From Beijerinckiaceae bacterium (GTDB lineage: Bacteria; Pseudomonadota; Alphaproteobacteria; Rhizobiales; Beijerinckiaceae): DNA of 32,409 nt. The position numbers and the translations under genes were made by a program. This document shows positions 16,736-26,853 of the stretch, piece by piece. Location of the stretch: the NCBI GenBank assembly GCA_026461505.1, contig JAPJMW010000110.1:1-32409 (forward strand), in the 5' to 3' direction. How positions within the stretch are numbered: the first letter of the stretch is position 1; every line of letters starts with the position of its first letter. The notes under the pieces are model-generated. The model was not told the DNA's origin, did no database searches, and saw only the letters and a list, made by a program, of their open reading frames with translations.

Positions 16736-16790
16736 AAATCGGACTTGATGAATCACATCCAATTGTGATGTTCTCATAATGTTCCGATTT
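16736..16790. promoter_or_regulatory. Nested inverted repeats in the divergent promoter region
   Basis: An outer inverted repeat AAATCGGA (16736-16743) / TCCGATTT (16783-16790) encloses an inner one, ATCACA (16752-16757) / TGTGAT (16764-16769). Both are perfect. The right outer arm ends 10 bp before the radical SAM start, a position suited to an operator. The regulator is unknown. Confidence 0.5.
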
Positions 16791-16800
16791 AGAGGGTTTG

Positions 16801-17919
16801 ATGGCGCTCGCAAACGAAAACGAGCTTGTGGCCGAGAGGCTCACAGTTGACGGTGTCGATGCGGATCGACGGCGCGGACGCGGTGCTGTCACCAATGTTT
16901 CTGGCCGCTTTGAGCCGATTGCTCGTGTAGCAGAAGATGATGGCTGGGACTCGATGGCCGAGCTTCCGGCTTTCAAGACAGATGTGACGGTTGAAAAGCC
17001 GCGAACGATTATCACCCGCAATGAATCGCCTGATGTGCCGTTTGATCGCTCGATCAATCCTTATCGTGGCTGCGAGCATGGCTGCATCTATTGTTTCGCG
17101 CGACCAACGCACGCTTATATGGGGCTTTCGCCGGGGCTTGATTTTGAATCAAAGCTTTATGCCAAAGAGGGTGCGGCTGAATTGCTTGAACGCGAATTGG
17201 CTGCACCGAATTACACGCCGCGTATGATCGCGATAGGGACAAACACTGACCCATACCAACCAATTGAACGCGAGCGCATGATTATGCGCTCTCTCTTGGA
17301 AGTATTGGCGAAGTTCAAACATCCCGTTGGGATCGTCACCAAATCCGGCTTGATTACGCGCGATATTGATATTTTGGGGCCGATGGCCGCGCAGGGTTTG
17401 GTTAAGGTTCATTTATCGATCACAACACTTGATCCGGTGCTCGCGCGACAGATGGAACCGCGTGCAGCGACACCATCAAAGCGGATCGATACGGTGAGGC
17501 AATTGATTGCGGCCGGAATTCCTACGGGCGTTATGGTTGCCCCGCTTATACCGTCCTTAAACGATCACGAGATTGAGCGGATTTTAGAGGCAGCAGCGGG
17601 CGCAGGTGCGCTTGAGGCGAATTATATTTTTTTAAGGCTGCCGCTCGAAATTCGTGACCTGTTTCGCGAATGGTTGTTGGAACACCATCCGGGTAAATTG
17701 CGGCATGTGTTATCGCTCGTGCAAACGGCGCGCGGCGGCAAAGATTATGTCGCGCGTTTTGGCGAGCGGATGACGGGCGAGGGGCCTTATGCCGAATTGA
17801 TCGCACAAAGGTTTAGGCTTGCGACAGAACGATTGGGGTTAAATCGACAAAGGCTTCGCTTGCGCCATGATTTGTTTGAGCGGCCCGCACGGGTTGGCGA
17901 TCAATTGACGTTGTTTTGA
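16801..17919 (+). CDS. PA0069-type radical SAM protein
   Basis: The protein has the radical SAM cluster motif CEHGCIYC at 91-98, with cysteines 91, 95 and 98 binding the 4Fe-4S cluster that cleaves S-adenosylmethionine. The surrounding [18 protein letters not shown] and [13 protein letters not shown] blocks are the signature of the PA0069/SplB-like group. I used the ATG at 16801, preceded by GAGGG; the codon just before it is a TTG and could extend the frame by one residue. It has about 372 residues, as usual for the group. The reaction is not known; relatedness to spore photoproduct lyase suggests a radical repair or modification reaction, but this is weak. rnhB follows after 7 bp. Confidence 0.9.
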   Translation: MALANENELVAERLTVDGVDADRRRGRGAVTNVSGRFEPIARVAEDDGWDSMAELPAFKTDVTVEKPRTIITRNESPDVPFDRSINPYRGCEHGCIYCFARPTHAYMGLSPGLDFESKLYAKEGAAELLERELAAPNYTPRMIAIGTNTDPYQPIERERMIMRSLLEVLAKFKHPVGIVTKSGLITRDIDILGPMAAQGLVKVHLSITTLDPVLARQMEPRAATPSKRIDTVRQLIAAGIPTGVMVAPLIPSLNDHEIERILEAAAGAGALEANYIFLRLPLEIRDLFREWLLEHHPGKLRHVLSLVQTARGGKDYVARFGERMTGEGPYAELIAQRFRLATERLGLNRQRLRLRHDLFERPARVGDQLTLF

Positions 17920-17926
17920 GCGCATC

Positions 17927-18528
17927 GTGGCTGATCAACCTGACTATTCCTTTGAAACTCAATTGATGTCGGTTGGCACTGCTCCTGTAGCGGGGATCGA
18001 TGAGGCTGGTCGTGGTCCGTTAGCGGGACCTGTCGTTGTTGCGGCGTGTATTCTTGACGCGAACCATATTCCGCTGGGACTTAATGATTCAAAAAAGCTG
18101 ACGGCTGCAAAACGTGAAGCGCTTTATGAACAGATCCTGGCCACGAGCCATGCATCGATTGTGAGCGTTTCAGCTCAAACAATTGATTCAATCAATATCC
18201 GGGCGGCAACGTTGCAGGGGATGGCACAGGCCGTTCGGGGATTGGCCGTTCAACCCGCTTATGCACTGATTGATGGGCGCGATGTTCCGCCGGGTTTGCC
18301 CTGCCCGGGCGATGCCTTGATTAAAGGAGATGCCCGCTCGGTATCGATTGCGGCAGCTTCGATTTTGGCCAAGGTCACGCGTGATCGATTGATGGTAAGA
18401 GCCGCTGAATTCTGGCCCGGCTATGGTTTTGAGCGGCATATGGGATATGGCACAGAAGCGCATCTGGATGCCATTAAGAGATTAGGCCCTTGCCCCATTC
18501 ATCGCTTAAGTTTCGCACCGTTGAAGGG

Positions 18529-18532
<4 letters not shown>
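17927..18532 (+). CDS. rnhB: Ribonuclease HII
   Basis: RNase HII cleaves the RNA of RNA/DNA hybrids and single ribonucleotides in [20 protein letters not shown] at about 21-37 holds the first two catalytic acids (D25, E26), ALIDGRD the next and KVTRDRLM the last Asp. The GRG triplet that senses the ribose 2'-OH is present. [13 protein letters not shown] and the C-terminal [11 protein letters not shown] are classical. It has 201 residues, normal for the family. The start is a GTG 7 bp after the radical SAM stop, so the pair is probably one operon. The next gene, ccrM, follows after about 120 bp of control sequence. Confidence 0.95.
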
Positions 18533-19828
<1,296 letters not shown>

Positions 19829-19829
19829 G

Positions 19830-21056
19830 GTGGTCGAAATATCGTCCGATCACATTCTCGATCTTGATCCGCGCGATCCGACGTTTTTTAATAATCCCTA
19901 TCCTGCCTATCATGCGATAAGGCAGCGCTCACCAGTCTTCTTTTGGAAGCAATTCGGTATGTGGTGCTTTGCATCGCACGCCGATGTTACGGCGCTGTTT
20001 CGTGACAAGCGCTTTGGACGACAAATTTTATATGTTGCTACGCGCGATGAGTTGGGCTGGCCGGAAATTCCGACACACGTTAAGCCTTTCTACGATGTTG
20101 AAGACCATTCGCTTCTGTCGCTTGAACCTCCGGATCACACACGGCTTCGTACGTTGATCAATCGAGCATTTGTTTCGCGACAAGTGGAGCGTTTAGCTCC
20201 ACGCATTGAAAGACTTGCCCAAGAGCTGATTGATGGCTTTGAAGCCAAGGGAAGCGTTGAACTGATTGATGCATTTGCAACACCCATTCCGGTGATTGTA
20301 ATTGCGGAGCTTTTAGGAGTGCCAACCGATATGGCGCCGCAATTACTCGATTGGTCGCATAAAATGGTGGCGATGTATCAGTTTGGTCGCAGCCGTGAGG
20401 CGGAAGAGTTAGCCGTTAAGGCAACGCAAGAATTTGTATCCTATTTGAAGGCCTATATTGCCGAGCGCCGGAAGAAGCCTGCCGATGATTTGATCAGCCA
20501 TCTCATTACCGCAGAAACCGAGGGGATGAAGCTCACGGAAGATGAGCTTGTTTCAACCTGCATCTTGGTGCTCAACGCCGGGCATGAAGCAACGGTTCAT
20601 TCGTTGGGCAATGGTGTGAAAGCGATCCTCGAAGAAGGTATCGATGCGCGGGCAGCCTTATCCGATGTGGCGGGCGGCGAGCAATTGGTCGAGGAAGTCT
20701 TGCGCTTTGATGCGCCGCTGCATCTTTTCACACGCTATGTTTTAGAGGATTTGGAGTGGAACGGGCTTCCGCTTAAAAAGGGCGACGAGATTGGTTTGAT
20801 GCTGGGGGCTGCCAATCGTGATCCGGCTCGGTTTGCTGATCCGGATCGGCTTGACCCGACGCGCGATCCGAACCCGCAACAAAGTTTTGGTGGCGGTATT
20901 CATTTTTGTGTTGGAGCGCCCTTAGCACGCCTCGAAATGCGGGTAGCGTTGAAAGTCTTGTTTGAACGGTTGCCGAGGCTGAAACTGGCTCAAAAGCCGA
21001 TTTATCGGGACGTTTATCATTTTCATGGGTTGGAACGGTTGGACCTCACTTTCTAA
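19830..21056 (+). CDS. Cytochrome P450
   Basis: This soluble bacterial P450 has 408 residues, the usual length. The heme-binding loop is FGGGIHFCVGAPLA with C360 as the iron ligand; the I-helix oxygen-activation motif is AGHEAT at 250-255; the ExxR pair is E289/R292; and HSLLSLEPPDHTRLR (about 93-107) is the C-helix region. It would hydroxylate or otherwise oxidise a small molecule using electrons from a ferredoxin that is not encoded here. It starts with a GTG one base after the ccrM stop, with the GAGG at 19827-19830 too close to serve it, so translation probably relies on coupling with ccrM. The substrate is unknown. Confidence 0.93.
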   Translation: MVEISSDHILDLDPRDPTFFNNPYPAYHAIRQRSPVFFWKQFGMWCFASHADVTALFRDKRFGRQILYVATRDELGWPEIPTHVKPFYDVEDHSLLSLEPPDHTRLRTLINRAFVSRQVERLAPRIERLAQELIDGFEAKGSVELIDAFATPIPVIVIAELLGVPTDMAPQLLDWSHKMVAMYQFGRSREAEELAVKATQEFVSYLKAYIAERRKKPADDLISHLITAETEGMKLTEDELVSTCILVLNAGHEATVHSLGNGVKAILEEGIDARAALSDVAGGEQLVEEVLRFDAPLHLFTRYVLEDLEWNGLPLKKGDEIGLMLGAANRDPARFADPDRLDPTRDPNPQQSFGGGIHFCVGAPLARLEMRVALKVLFERLPRLKLAQKPIYRDVYHFHGLERLDLTF

Positions 21057-21160
21057 CTTTAGGTCGGATTCCGGTTGATGGGTGTCCGTTTTGCACTTGC
21101 GTCTTAAGGGCGGCAGGCGTCTAAGGGCGCTCCCTGAATTCCGTTGTTTGTGAGTCGACC

Positions 21161-22189
21161 ATGACTGCTCTTACCTCCGCTAGCCCATTTGCCGATATTC
21201 GTCGTGTAATTTCCGAAATGCCGGAGGCTGATTTGGTGTCCGTTGAGGCTGTTCGCGGACGGGATCGATTTTTGACGAAGCCTCCTGGCAGTCTTGGTCG
21301 TCTGGAAGAGATTGTTGAATGGTTGGCGGCATGGCAGCGCAAGTCACGGCCTGCCATTATGCGGCCTTTGGTGACGGTATTTGCCGGAAACCATGGAGTG
21401 ACGGCCCGCGGCGTATCGCCTTATCCAGCGAGTGTCACCCAACAAATGCTTGATAATTTTGGCGCAGGCGGGGCGGCCATCAATCAAATCTGCAAGACAT
21501 TTGATATCGGCTTTAAAGCCTATGATCTGGCGCTTGATCTTCCGACAGGCGATATCACCGTTGAAGCCGCCATGGATGAGAAGACCTGTGTCGGCACGAT
21601 GGCTTTTGGTATGGAAGCGATTGGCGGTGGGCATGATCTCGTCGCTATCGGTGAAATGGGCATTGGCAATACCACGATTTCTGCCGCTATTTATGCGGCC
21701 CTTTATGGCGGCGATACGGCGCATTGGGTTGGTCGTGGCACGGGTGTCGATGATGAAGGCTTAAAGCGCAAGATTGCGGCGGTTGATGCGGCCTTGGCGT
21801 TTCACAAAGGCCATTTAAGCGATCCTCTGGAAGTTTTGCGACGCCTTGGCGGTCGTGAGATTGCCGCTATGGCAGGCGTTATTTTGGCCGCGCGTATGGA
21901 ACGTATTCCTGTGGTGATCGATGGTTATGTGGCAACGGCTGCTGCGGCCATTTTGCATGCGGTTGACCCCCATACGCTAGACCATTGCATGGCGGGCCAT
22001 GCATCGGCGGAAGGCGCGCATCGTGATGTCTTGAACCGGCTTGGCAAGAAGCCCATTCTCGATCTCGGCATGCGGTTGGGCGAAGGCTCAGGTGCGGCGC
22101 TGGCTATTGGTGTGATCAAGGCTGCAGCCGCTTGCCATGACGGCATGGCGACCTTTGGCGAAGCGAAGGTGGACGATCGCGCCGATTGA
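21161..22189 (+). CDS. cobT: Nicotinate-nucleotide:dimethylbenzimidazole phosphoribosyltransferase
   Basis: CobT activates the lower ligand of cobalamin by making alpha-ribazole phosphate from nicotinate mononucleotide and dimethylbenzimidazole. LTKPPGSLGRLE at 38-49, FAGNHGV at 74-80, the glycine-rich GEMGIGNTT at 164-172 and MRLGEGSGAALA with the catalytic glutamate E308 are all present. Its 342 residues match the family. The ~100-bp leader has no B12-box, so no cobalamin riboswitch is seen, and no other cob gene lies nearby. Its TGA is directly followed by the stop of the converging kinase gene. Confidence 0.95.
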   Translation: MTALTSASPFADIRRVISEMPEADLVSVEAVRGRDRFLTKPPGSLGRLEEIVEWLAAWQRKSRPAIMRPLVTVFAGNHGVTARGVSPYPASVTQQMLDNFGAGGAAINQICKTFDIGFKAYDLALDLPTGDITVEAAMDEKTCVGTMAFGMEAIGGGHDLVAIGEMGIGNTTISAAIYAALYGGDTAHWVGRGTGVDDEGLKRKIAAVDAALAFHKGHLSDPLEVLRRLGGREIAAMAGVILAARMERIPVVIDGYVATAAAAILHAVDPHTLDHCMAGHASAEGAHRDVLNRLGKKPILDLGMRLGEGSGAALAIGVIKAAAACHDGMATFGEAKVDDRAD

Positions 22190-23680
22190 TCAGGCTGCGA
22201 CGCGGTTATCGGTCTCGATCGGTGCATGCTCATCGAGATGACGGATCACCCGGTGCGCGGGCAGCGTAATCGTTACCGATGTTCCTTCCCCCTCGCGCGA
22301 TTGGATGGAAAATTCACCGCCATGCATGGCGACGAGGCCCCGCACGATCGGCAGGCCAAGGCCTGAACCTTGTTCGGCCGTTTTAACGGCGAGCGAGCCG
22401 CGACCAAAACTTTCAAGAATGATCGGAATTTCATGGGCGGGAATACCCGGCCCGGTGTCGGTGACTTGAATGAATTGGCCGCCCATTGGACTGCGCCCGA
22501 CAAGGATAGAAATTTGGCCACCCGCTGGTGTAAATTTAATGGCGTTGGATAGAAGGTTTAGCGTGATCTGACGCAAGGCCCGCTCATCCGCAACGATTGC
22601 TTCCAATTCGGGGTCAACCGTCATCATCATAACAACGCCGCGCGAATGGGCGCGAAGTTGTAACAGATGGGCGCATTCCGAGACGGAATTCGCTAGATCG
22701 CATTTTTGCTCCTCAAGCGCGTAACGTCCGGCTTCGATGCGTGAGAGATCCAAGACTTCGTCGATAATGCCGAGCAACATCTGCCCACTTTCGTGGATAT
22801 CCCTCGCGTAGGCGCGATAGGCTTTGACGCGGTGTCGACCCAAGAGCTCCGCCTCCATTACCTCGGAAAATCCCAGAATGGCATTGAGGGGCGTGCGTAG
22901 CTCATGGCTCATGGTGGCCAGAAACCGCGATTTGGCTAGGTTGAGTTCCTCTGCGCGCCGTCGCGCTTCATCCGAATGGGCTTTTGCCTGTTCGAGATCC
23001 GCAATCAATGCATCTTTTTCGGCCCGAATGGTGAGATGATCGAGCGTTGTTTCCGAGATACGACCAGCAAGATACAAAAAGAAGCCGACGAGAACGATGG
23101 AGAGATAAACCGTGTCCGTGGTGGCCCGCTCCGGAAACAGCGACATCAAAATCAGATCGCCAATCAGAATCGGTAGAAGTTGAAAGCCTAATGCGCCTTT
23201 AATAGCGGATGAGAAAACGAGCGAGGAGCCACCGAGTGCGACCGGAATAAAAACAAGAAAGGCGATATCCGGTATTGTATCAGGCGCTGGTGAAGCCTGA
23301 CTGATCAAGGCCCAACCCGTACCTTGCAACGCCTCAAAGCTAATAAAGAGAAGCTTAGCCGTAAGCTGCCGGAATTTTGGCCAATAATCGGCAAGAATGA
23401 GGGATGCTGCCAGACCAACACCGATCAAAAAAGCACCAAATGGAATAGGCATTAAGGGCGGGCTAAAGGCACTGATGCCTAAAATTGGCATCAGCATGAT
23501 CAATTGCAATAAAATGGCTTTCGGCCGCGCGCGAGCAAACGTCATGAGAAGTTCATCGTCAAACCCGCGCGCTGTCCAATTGGACAGTCCAGACGGCATT
23601 GCGGCGACGCGATCCATCCCAAAGGCCAATTGGGTGGCGCGGCGGCTTTGTGCAATAAGTCTGTTGAGCTCCGGGATCAT
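22190..23680 (-). CDS. Membrane sensor histidine kinase, PdhS/PleC/DivJ-like
   Basis: The N-terminal ~215 residues contain about six hydrophobic segments with little outside sequence, then a linker helix (IADLEQAKAHSDEARRRAEE) leads to the kinase core. The phosphorylated histidine is H259 in FLATMSHELRTPLNAILGFSE. The N box is NLLSNAIKF, G1 is DTGPGIP and G2 is GSGLGLPI. The HisKA segment, with ARDIHESGQMLLGIIDEVLDLSRIEAG, closely resembles the PdhS/PleC/DivJ family that controls the cell-cycle regulators DivK and PleD, but that family wording is widespread in Rhizobiales, so a link to cell cycle is only a suggestion. No response regulator gene is adjacent. It has 496 residues. Confidence 0.9.
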   Translation of the reverse strand: MIPELNRLIAQSRRATQLAFGMDRVAAMPSGLSNWTARGFDDELLMTFARARPKAILLQLIMLMPILGISAFSPPLMPIPFGAFLIGVGLAASLILADYWPKFRQLTAKLLFISFEALQGTGWALISQASPAPDTIPDIAFLVFIPVALGGSSLVFSSAIKGALGFQLLPILIGDLILMSLFPERATTDTVYLSIVLVGFFLYLAGRISETTLDHLTIRAEKDALIADLEQAKAHSDEARRRAEELNLAKSRFLATMSHELRTPLNAILGFSEVMEAELLGRHRVKAYRAYARDIHESGQMLLGIIDEVLDLSRIEAGRYALEEQKCDLANSVSECAHLLQLRAHSRGVVMMMTVDPELEAIVADERALRQITLNLLSNAIKFTPAGGQISILVGRSPMGGQFIQVTDTGPGIPAHEIPIILESFGRGSLAVKTAEQGSGLGLPIVRGLVAMHGGEFSIQSREGEGTSVTITLPAHRVIRHLDEHAPIETDNRVAA

Positions 23681-23836
23681 TGATAATCGCCTAGATTAAT
23701 CCGTCAAAGGCTACCAACCATGGGTTAAATTCACACTGTCGAAAAACATCAAATTGAAACTAAAATGGATGCCTCCGTCCGGTTGACGCCTGCTACCAGG
23801 CTTGTAACCGTCTACATTCGAACCATAGGGTGACAA

Positions 23837-24448
23837 ATGAAGTTATATGACAGTGTTCGGGCACCTAACCCGCGTCGTGTTCGGATTTTTCTAAGGGAGA
23901 AGGGTATCGAGATTCCAACGGTTACGGTGGATCTGGCGGCATTTGAGCATCGGGAGGCCGCCTTTGCGCAGGTTAATCCTTTGCGGAGGACGCCGGCTTT
24001 GGAGCTTGATGACGGCACTGTGATAACGGAGTCGGTTGCAATCTGCCGCTATTTTGAGGAAATCCATCCTCATCCCGTTCTGTTTGGCCGCACGCCGCTT
24101 GAAAAGGCGTTGGTGGAAATGTGGAACCGGCGGGCGGAATTTGAATTGTTTGTGCCGATTACCCACACTTTTCGTCATGGCCATCCGGGTATGGCGAAAC
24201 ATGAAGTACCTCAGCTTGCAGAATGGGCAGAGATTAATCGGCCCAAAATTATGGAAGGCTTGGCGCTTCTCAATGAGCAATTATCGAAGACGCTATTTTT
24301 GGCAGGAGATGCCTTTTCAATCGCGGATATTACTGCGCTTTGCGCCATCGACTTCATGAAGCCAACAAAGACAAAAGTGCCTGATGAAATGATGTCTCTG
24401 TTACGATGGCATCAAGAGGTTTCGTCGCGTCCTAGCGCGCTCGCTTAA
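23837..24448 (+). CDS. Glutathione S-transferase family protein
   Basis: This 203-residue protein has the thioredoxin-like N-terminal domain (MKLYDSVRAPNPRRVRIFL, with the NPLRRTPALELDDGTVITESVAI stretch that positions glutathione through its cis-proline and ES pair) and an all-helical C-terminal domain ending in LAGDAFSIADITA. The first-strand Ser/Asn near residues 6-11 could be the catalytic residue. It would conjugate or reduce small electrophiles in the cytoplasm; the natural substrate is not known. The next gene follows after 19 bp on the same strand, so the two are likely co-transcribed. Confidence 0.92.
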   Translation: MKLYDSVRAPNPRRVRIFLREKGIEIPTVTVDLAAFEHREAAFAQVNPLRRTPALELDDGTVITESVAICRYFEEIHPHPVLFGRTPLEKALVEMWNRRAEFELFVPITHTFRHGHPGMAKHEVPQLAEWAEINRPKIMEGLALLNEQLSKTLFLAGDAFSIADITALCAIDFMKPTKTKVPDEMMSLLRWHQEVSSRPSALA

Positions 24449-24467
24449 GGTTTAGAAAGGCCTAATC

Positions 24468-25397
24468 ATGCATCCGATTTTTGAGGCTCTTTTATCGCAA
24501 GCGAAAGGCCAGTCTCGCTTACGTGTGGCGGTCGCTCATCCCTGCGATGCGGTGACGATGGAGAGCGTTGCGGCTGCATTCCAGGCCGGATTGATAGAGC
24601 CGATACTGGTGGGGCCTGAAGCAAAAATACGCATAGCGGCCGATGAGGCAGGCCTGAGCGCATTGGAGTGGCCGATTATTAACACACCGCATAGCCACGC
24701 ATCGGCCGATGCCGCCGTGGAACTCGTCCGCGCTGGCAAGGCTGATGCGTTGATGAAAGGAAGTTTGCATACCGATGAGCTGATGTCCGCTGTGGTCGAT
24801 CCGCTGCATGGGCTTAGAGCTGAGAGACGCATTAGCCATTGCTATGTGATGGCCACCAAGGGGCATTCGGAGCCTTTAATTGTTACAGATGCGGCCATCA
24901 ATATTGCTCCCGATCTCCATGTCAAAGCCGACATCGTCCAAAATGCGATTGACCTTGCGCATGCAATCGGGGTGACCGAGGTGAGGGTGGCTTTGCTCTC
25001 GGCTACCGAGACAATAAACCCGGCTATTCAATCGACACTCGATGCGGCGGCCTTATGTAAAATGGCTGATCGTGGGCAAATTACAGGAGCCCTACTCGAC
25101 GGCCCCTTGGCGCTTGATAATGCGATTGATATGGGGGCGGTAACGCAGAAGCACATTCGTTCAACGGTCGCCGGGCGGGCCAATGTGTTGGTTGTTCCCG
25201 ATCTCGTGGCCGGGAACATTTTGGCCAAGACCCTATCCTTTATGGCGCATGCAGAAGCTGCTGGTATTGTTGTCGGTGCGCGCGTGCCGATTATTCTGAC
25301 GAGCCGCGCTGATTCACTCGAGAGCCGGATTGTGTCCTGTGCGATTGCTGTGCATCTCGCAAAAATTCCGGTGCTTAAAGGGGTTGTGAAAGGCTAG
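24468..25397 (+). CDS. Phosphate acetyl/butyryltransferase family enzyme
   Basis: This is a phosphotransacetylase-fold protein of 309 residues: VAHPCDAVTMESVAAA near the start, VGPEAKIR, the conserved DALMKGSLHTDELM block, SATETINPAIQST and GALLDGPLALDNAID, and the C-terminal LVVPDLVAGNILAKTL. Those blocks are shared by phosphate acetyltransferase (short form) and phosphate butyryltransferase, which swap CoA and phosphate on an acyl group. In many bacteria such a gene sits beside an acetate or butyrate kinase; none is here, the downstream gene being a peptidase. Whether it acts on acetyl-, propionyl- or butyryl-CoA cannot be read from sequence. Confidence 0.9.
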   Translation: MHPIFEALLSQAKGQSRLRVAVAHPCDAVTMESVAAAFQAGLIEPILVGPEAKIRIAADEAGLSALEWPIINTPHSHASADAAVELVRAGKADALMKGSLHTDELMSAVVDPLHGLRAERRISHCYVMATKGHSEPLIVTDAAINIAPDLHVKADIVQNAIDLAHAIGVTEVRVALLSATETINPAIQSTLDAAALCKMADRGQITGALLDGPLALDNAIDMGAVTQKHIRSTVAGRANVLVVPDLVAGNILAKTLSFMAHAEAAGIVVGARVPIILTSRADSLESRIVSCAIAVHLAKIPVLKGVVKG

Positions 25398-25461
25398 TGA
25401 CTTGCGCTCTTGGCGTGGACGGGTAGACATTAAGGGAGTGTTTTCACAGGATTGATTGATA

Positions 25462-26841
25462 ATGTCGCAACTTGATGCCGTTCTTGCCCGCCTTGACCAA
25501 AATCGTGATGCCGCCTTGGCTCGCTTGTTTGATTTTCTTAAAATTCAATCGATTTCTACAGATCCCGCTTTTGCAGGTGAATGCCGGAAGGCGGCCGAAT
25601 GGGTAAAAGCCGAACTCGCAAGTATTGGCATACAGGCCGAGGTGAAGGCGACGGGTGGCCATCCGGCTGTCACCGCTCGCGTAGAGGGGGACGCAAAGCG
25701 CCACGCGCTGTTTTATGGACATTATGATGTGCAGCCGGTCGATCCGTTAAATTTGTGGGATACGCCCCCCTTTGAGCCGGTTATCACGACACTTGAAGAT
25801 GGACGCAAAGTGATCCGTGCGCGTGGGTCAGCGGATGATAAGGGCCAGATCATGACCTTTATCGAGGCCTGCCGCGCCTACAAGGAAGTGGTAGGCTCCC
25901 TGCCCATCGGCGTGACGTTTCTGATCGAGGGTGAAGAAGAGGACGGCTCTAAACATTTGCCGGCCTTTGTCGAAGCTGAAAAAGCCGCCTTGAAAGCGGA
26001 TGTGGCGCTCGTATGCGATACGTCCATGTGGGATCGCAACACGCCCCAAATCACCTCGTCGCTTCGCGGGATGGTGTATGAAGAACTGACCATCAAGGCA
26101 GCCGACCGTGATTTGCATTCCGGCCTCTTTGGTGGTGGCGCGCAAAATCCGATCCGCGTCTTAACAAAAATTCTGGCTGATCTGCATGACGCGGATGGCC
26201 GCGTCACGCTTAAAGATTTTTATGAGGGCGTTCCTGAGACACCTTCTCAGGTGCTGGCGCAATGGGACACTTTGGGGCTGACGGCGGAAGAGTTCTTGGG
26301 TGGCGTTGGCCTATCCGAGCCTGCAGGTGAAAAGGGACGTCGGTTGATTGAAATGATTCAATCGCGCCCAACTTGCGATGTGAATGGCATTATTGGCGGT
26401 TATACCGGTATTGGCGCTAAGACGGTGATTGCGGCCGAAGCGAGCGCGAAAGTTTCTTTCCGGCTGGTGGGCGATCAAAACCCTGCAAAAATTCGCGATG
26501 CGTTTCATGCCCATGTTCGTGCGCGGCTGCCGAAAGATTGTAGCGTTGAGTTTATCAGCCACAAAGGCTCGCCTGCTTTGGCATTGCCTTTCGATATGCC
26601 GGATCTTGTTGCGGCCAAAACGGCTTTGCAGGACGAGTGGGGCGTGTCGCCTGTGACGCTTGGTTCGGGTGGATCAATCCCGATTGTCGGTGACTTCAAG
26701 CGTATTTTAGGGCTTGATACGCTTTTGATCGGGTTCGGCCTCGACGATGACCGGATCCATTCGCCCAATGAAAAATATGATCTGACAAGCTTTGAAAAGG
26801 GCGCCCGCTCTTGGGCGCGTATTTTGGCTGCGTTGGCCTAA
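25462..26841 (+). CDS. M20-family metallopeptidase (dipeptidase-type)
   Basis: The protein is a zinc-dependent M20 peptidase with an inserted dimerisation domain. Zinc ligands are in GHYDVQP (H87, D89), the bridging Asp in RGSADDKG (D125), the catalytic glutamate region in EGEEEDGS (156-163), and the final histidine in RIHSPNE near the C terminus. I use the ATG at 25462 (MSQLDAVLAR); the frame also contains a TTG two codons upstream. At 459 residues it fits the dipeptidase/carnosinase-like group, which acts on dipeptides in the cytoplasm. The next gene, a class IV aminotransferase, follows after 12 bp with a strong ribosome-binding site, so amino acids released by this enzyme could feed it; that link is inference. 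Confidence 0.93.
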   Translation: MSQLDAVLARLDQNRDAALARLFDFLKIQSISTDPAFAGECRKAAEWVKAELASIGIQAEVKATGGHPAVTARVEGDAKRHALFYGHYDVQPVDPLNLWDTPPFEPVITTLEDGRKVIRARGSADDKGQIMTFIEACRAYKEVVGSLPIGVTFLIEGEEEDGSKHLPAFVEAEKAALKADVALVCDTSMWDRNTPQITSSLRGMVYEELTIKAADRDLHSGLFGGGAQNPIRVLTKILADLHDADGRVTLKDFYEGVPETPSQVLAQWDTLGLTAEEFLGGVGLSEPAGEKGRRLIEMIQSRPTCDVNGIIGGYTGIGAKTVIAAEASAKVSFRLVGDQNPAKIRDAFHAHVRARLPKDCSVEFISHKGSPALALPFDMPDLVAAKTALQDEWGVSPVTLGSGGSIPIVGDFKRILGLDTLLIGFGLDDDRIHSPNEKYDLTSFEKGARSWARILAALA

Positions 26842-26853
26842 GGAGGAAAAACA

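Noticed and set aside
16752-16769. CRP/FNR-type operator
   Set aside because: The half-sites are TCACA then TGTGA, the reverse order of a CRP site (TGTGA-N6-TCACA), so this label does not fit.
21057-21160. Possible cobalamin riboswitch before cobT
   Set aside because: The gap is only about 104 bp and I find no B12-box-like GCCACTG segment or matching stems.
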